Positions 63,661 to 64,000 of a stretch of DNA of 64,000 nucleotides are shown here, piece by piece. Each line of letters starts with the position of its first letter. The stretch's first letter is position 1. A model generated the notes under the pieces. It saw only the letters and a list, made by a program, of their open reading frames with translations, was not told the origin of the DNA and ran no database searches. Source of the stretch: Acidobacteriaceae bacterium (lineage in GTDB: Bacteria > Acidobacteriota > Terriglobia > Terriglobales > Acidobacteriaceae); NCBI GenBank assembly GCA_003134855.1, contig PLCS01000010.1:186001-250000 (forward strand). Direction: 5' to 3'. The translations under genes were made by a program, and so were the position numbers.

Positions 63661-64000
63661 TGAGCTATTCCATCACCGTCCCGGACCAGGAATATTTCGA
63701 CAAGAATATTCCCTGCCGCTCGGCATGTCCGATTCATACGGAATGCGGGCGCTACGTCCAGGCGATTGGAATCTCCCAGGATGAGGAAGCCTATCTTCTG
63801 GCCCGCGCGCCCAATCCCTTTGCTTATGTGCTGGGGCGCATCTGCGCCCACCCCTGTGAGGACAACTGCCGGCGCGGCAAGATCGACGAACCCATCGCCA
63901 TCTGCGCGCTGAAGCGCTACGCCACCGATCGCCACAACCTGGGCATGGGGCACGATCCGGCGCGCAAGAAGCTGGCCGCCCCGGTAAAGCGCGGCAAGCG
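63661..64000 (+). CDS. GltD-like Fe-S/FAD oxidoreductase, N-terminal part (cut by window edge)
   Basis: 113 residues visible. They form a GltD/dihydropyrimidine-dehydrogenase-type N-terminal Fe-S domain: C19, C23 and C29 in PCRSACPIHTEC, and C62, C66 and C70 in ICAHPCEDNC, followed by RRGKIDEPIAICALKR. An FAD/NAD(P) domain is expected beyond the edge. The layout mirrors the C-terminal half of the fusion at 23562-26741. It is 131 bp after the cytochrome c, on the same strand, and could pass electrons between nicotinamide or flavin and the cytochromes. GGGGAA precedes the ATG. Confidence 0.82.

Noticed and set aside
1..64000. CRISPR arrays
   Set aside because: No regularly spaced 24-40-bp direct repeats with unique spacers were seen. 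The repeats present are palindromic elements, coding repeats and short tandem arrays, and no cas gene is present.

Overview
The window is GC-rich, gene-dense bacterial DNA. Gene content points to a soil bacterium of the Acidobacteriota, probably class Terriglobia: many secreted glycoside hydrolases (GH42, GH95, GH43 and an (alpha/alpha)6-barrel enzyme), several dispersed palindromic repeat families, PilZ and two-component regulators, cytochrome bd, and a c-type cytochrome-porin cluster. This placement is inferred from gene content and recalled family distributions; no 16S rRNA or other decisive marker is present.

Layout. 1-1,011: truncated MFS transporter. 1.2-4.8 kb: YceI protein, GH42 beta-galactosidase, MarR regulator. 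4.8-6.1 kb: PilZ protein with a LuxR-type regulator whose receiver lacks the phospho-acceptor Asp. 6.1-6.9 kb: VapBC-type toxin-antitoxin pair behind a palindromic operator. 6.9-9.1 kb: zinc-ribbon protein and ATP-grasp enzyme, divergent from a cytidylate kinase-like protein. 9.4-16.7 kb: seven-gene TetR/TolC/HlyD/two ABC ATPases/two ABC-2 permeases efflux operon resembling cecR-ybhGFSR. 16.8-22.7 kb: one 1,940-codon GH13-like protein with an in-frame palindromic-element insertion and a long Glu/Pro-rich repeat tail. 23.0-27.6 kb: flavin/Fe-S diaphorase (NuoE, NuoF-GltD fusion, HoxU-like). 27.8-38.4 kb: nitrogen and tryptophan metabolism (glutamate dehydrogenase, trpE, trpG, glutamine synthetase), APRT, acylphosphatase and a KdpDE-like two-component pair. 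38.8-47.8 kb: secreted glycan-degradation cluster with an orphan TAXI-TRAP binding protein.

47.85-58.93 kb is bounded by 54-bp near-identical direct repeats (52/54) that are the 3' part of a tRNA-Lys(CTT), starting exactly at the anticodon loop. This is what a tyrosine-recombinase attachment site looks like, so the 11 kb between them is a probable integrated island. It holds a double-domain KaiC-like ATPase with two paralogous small partner proteins, a frameshifted Crp-family gene, an IS1380-type transposase remnant, gnd-zwf and cydAB. No integrase remains.

59.2-64.0 kb: an NtrB/NtrC-type sigma-54 two-component pair is followed by a candidate -24/-12 promoter, a monoheme cytochrome c-porin fusion, a second monoheme cytochrome c and the start of a GltD-like Fe-S/FAD oxidoreductase. 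This reads as a regulated electron-transfer module at the outer membrane. Together with the tRNA-bounded KaiC island and the repeat invasion of the giant GH13 gene, it is the most interesting part of the window.
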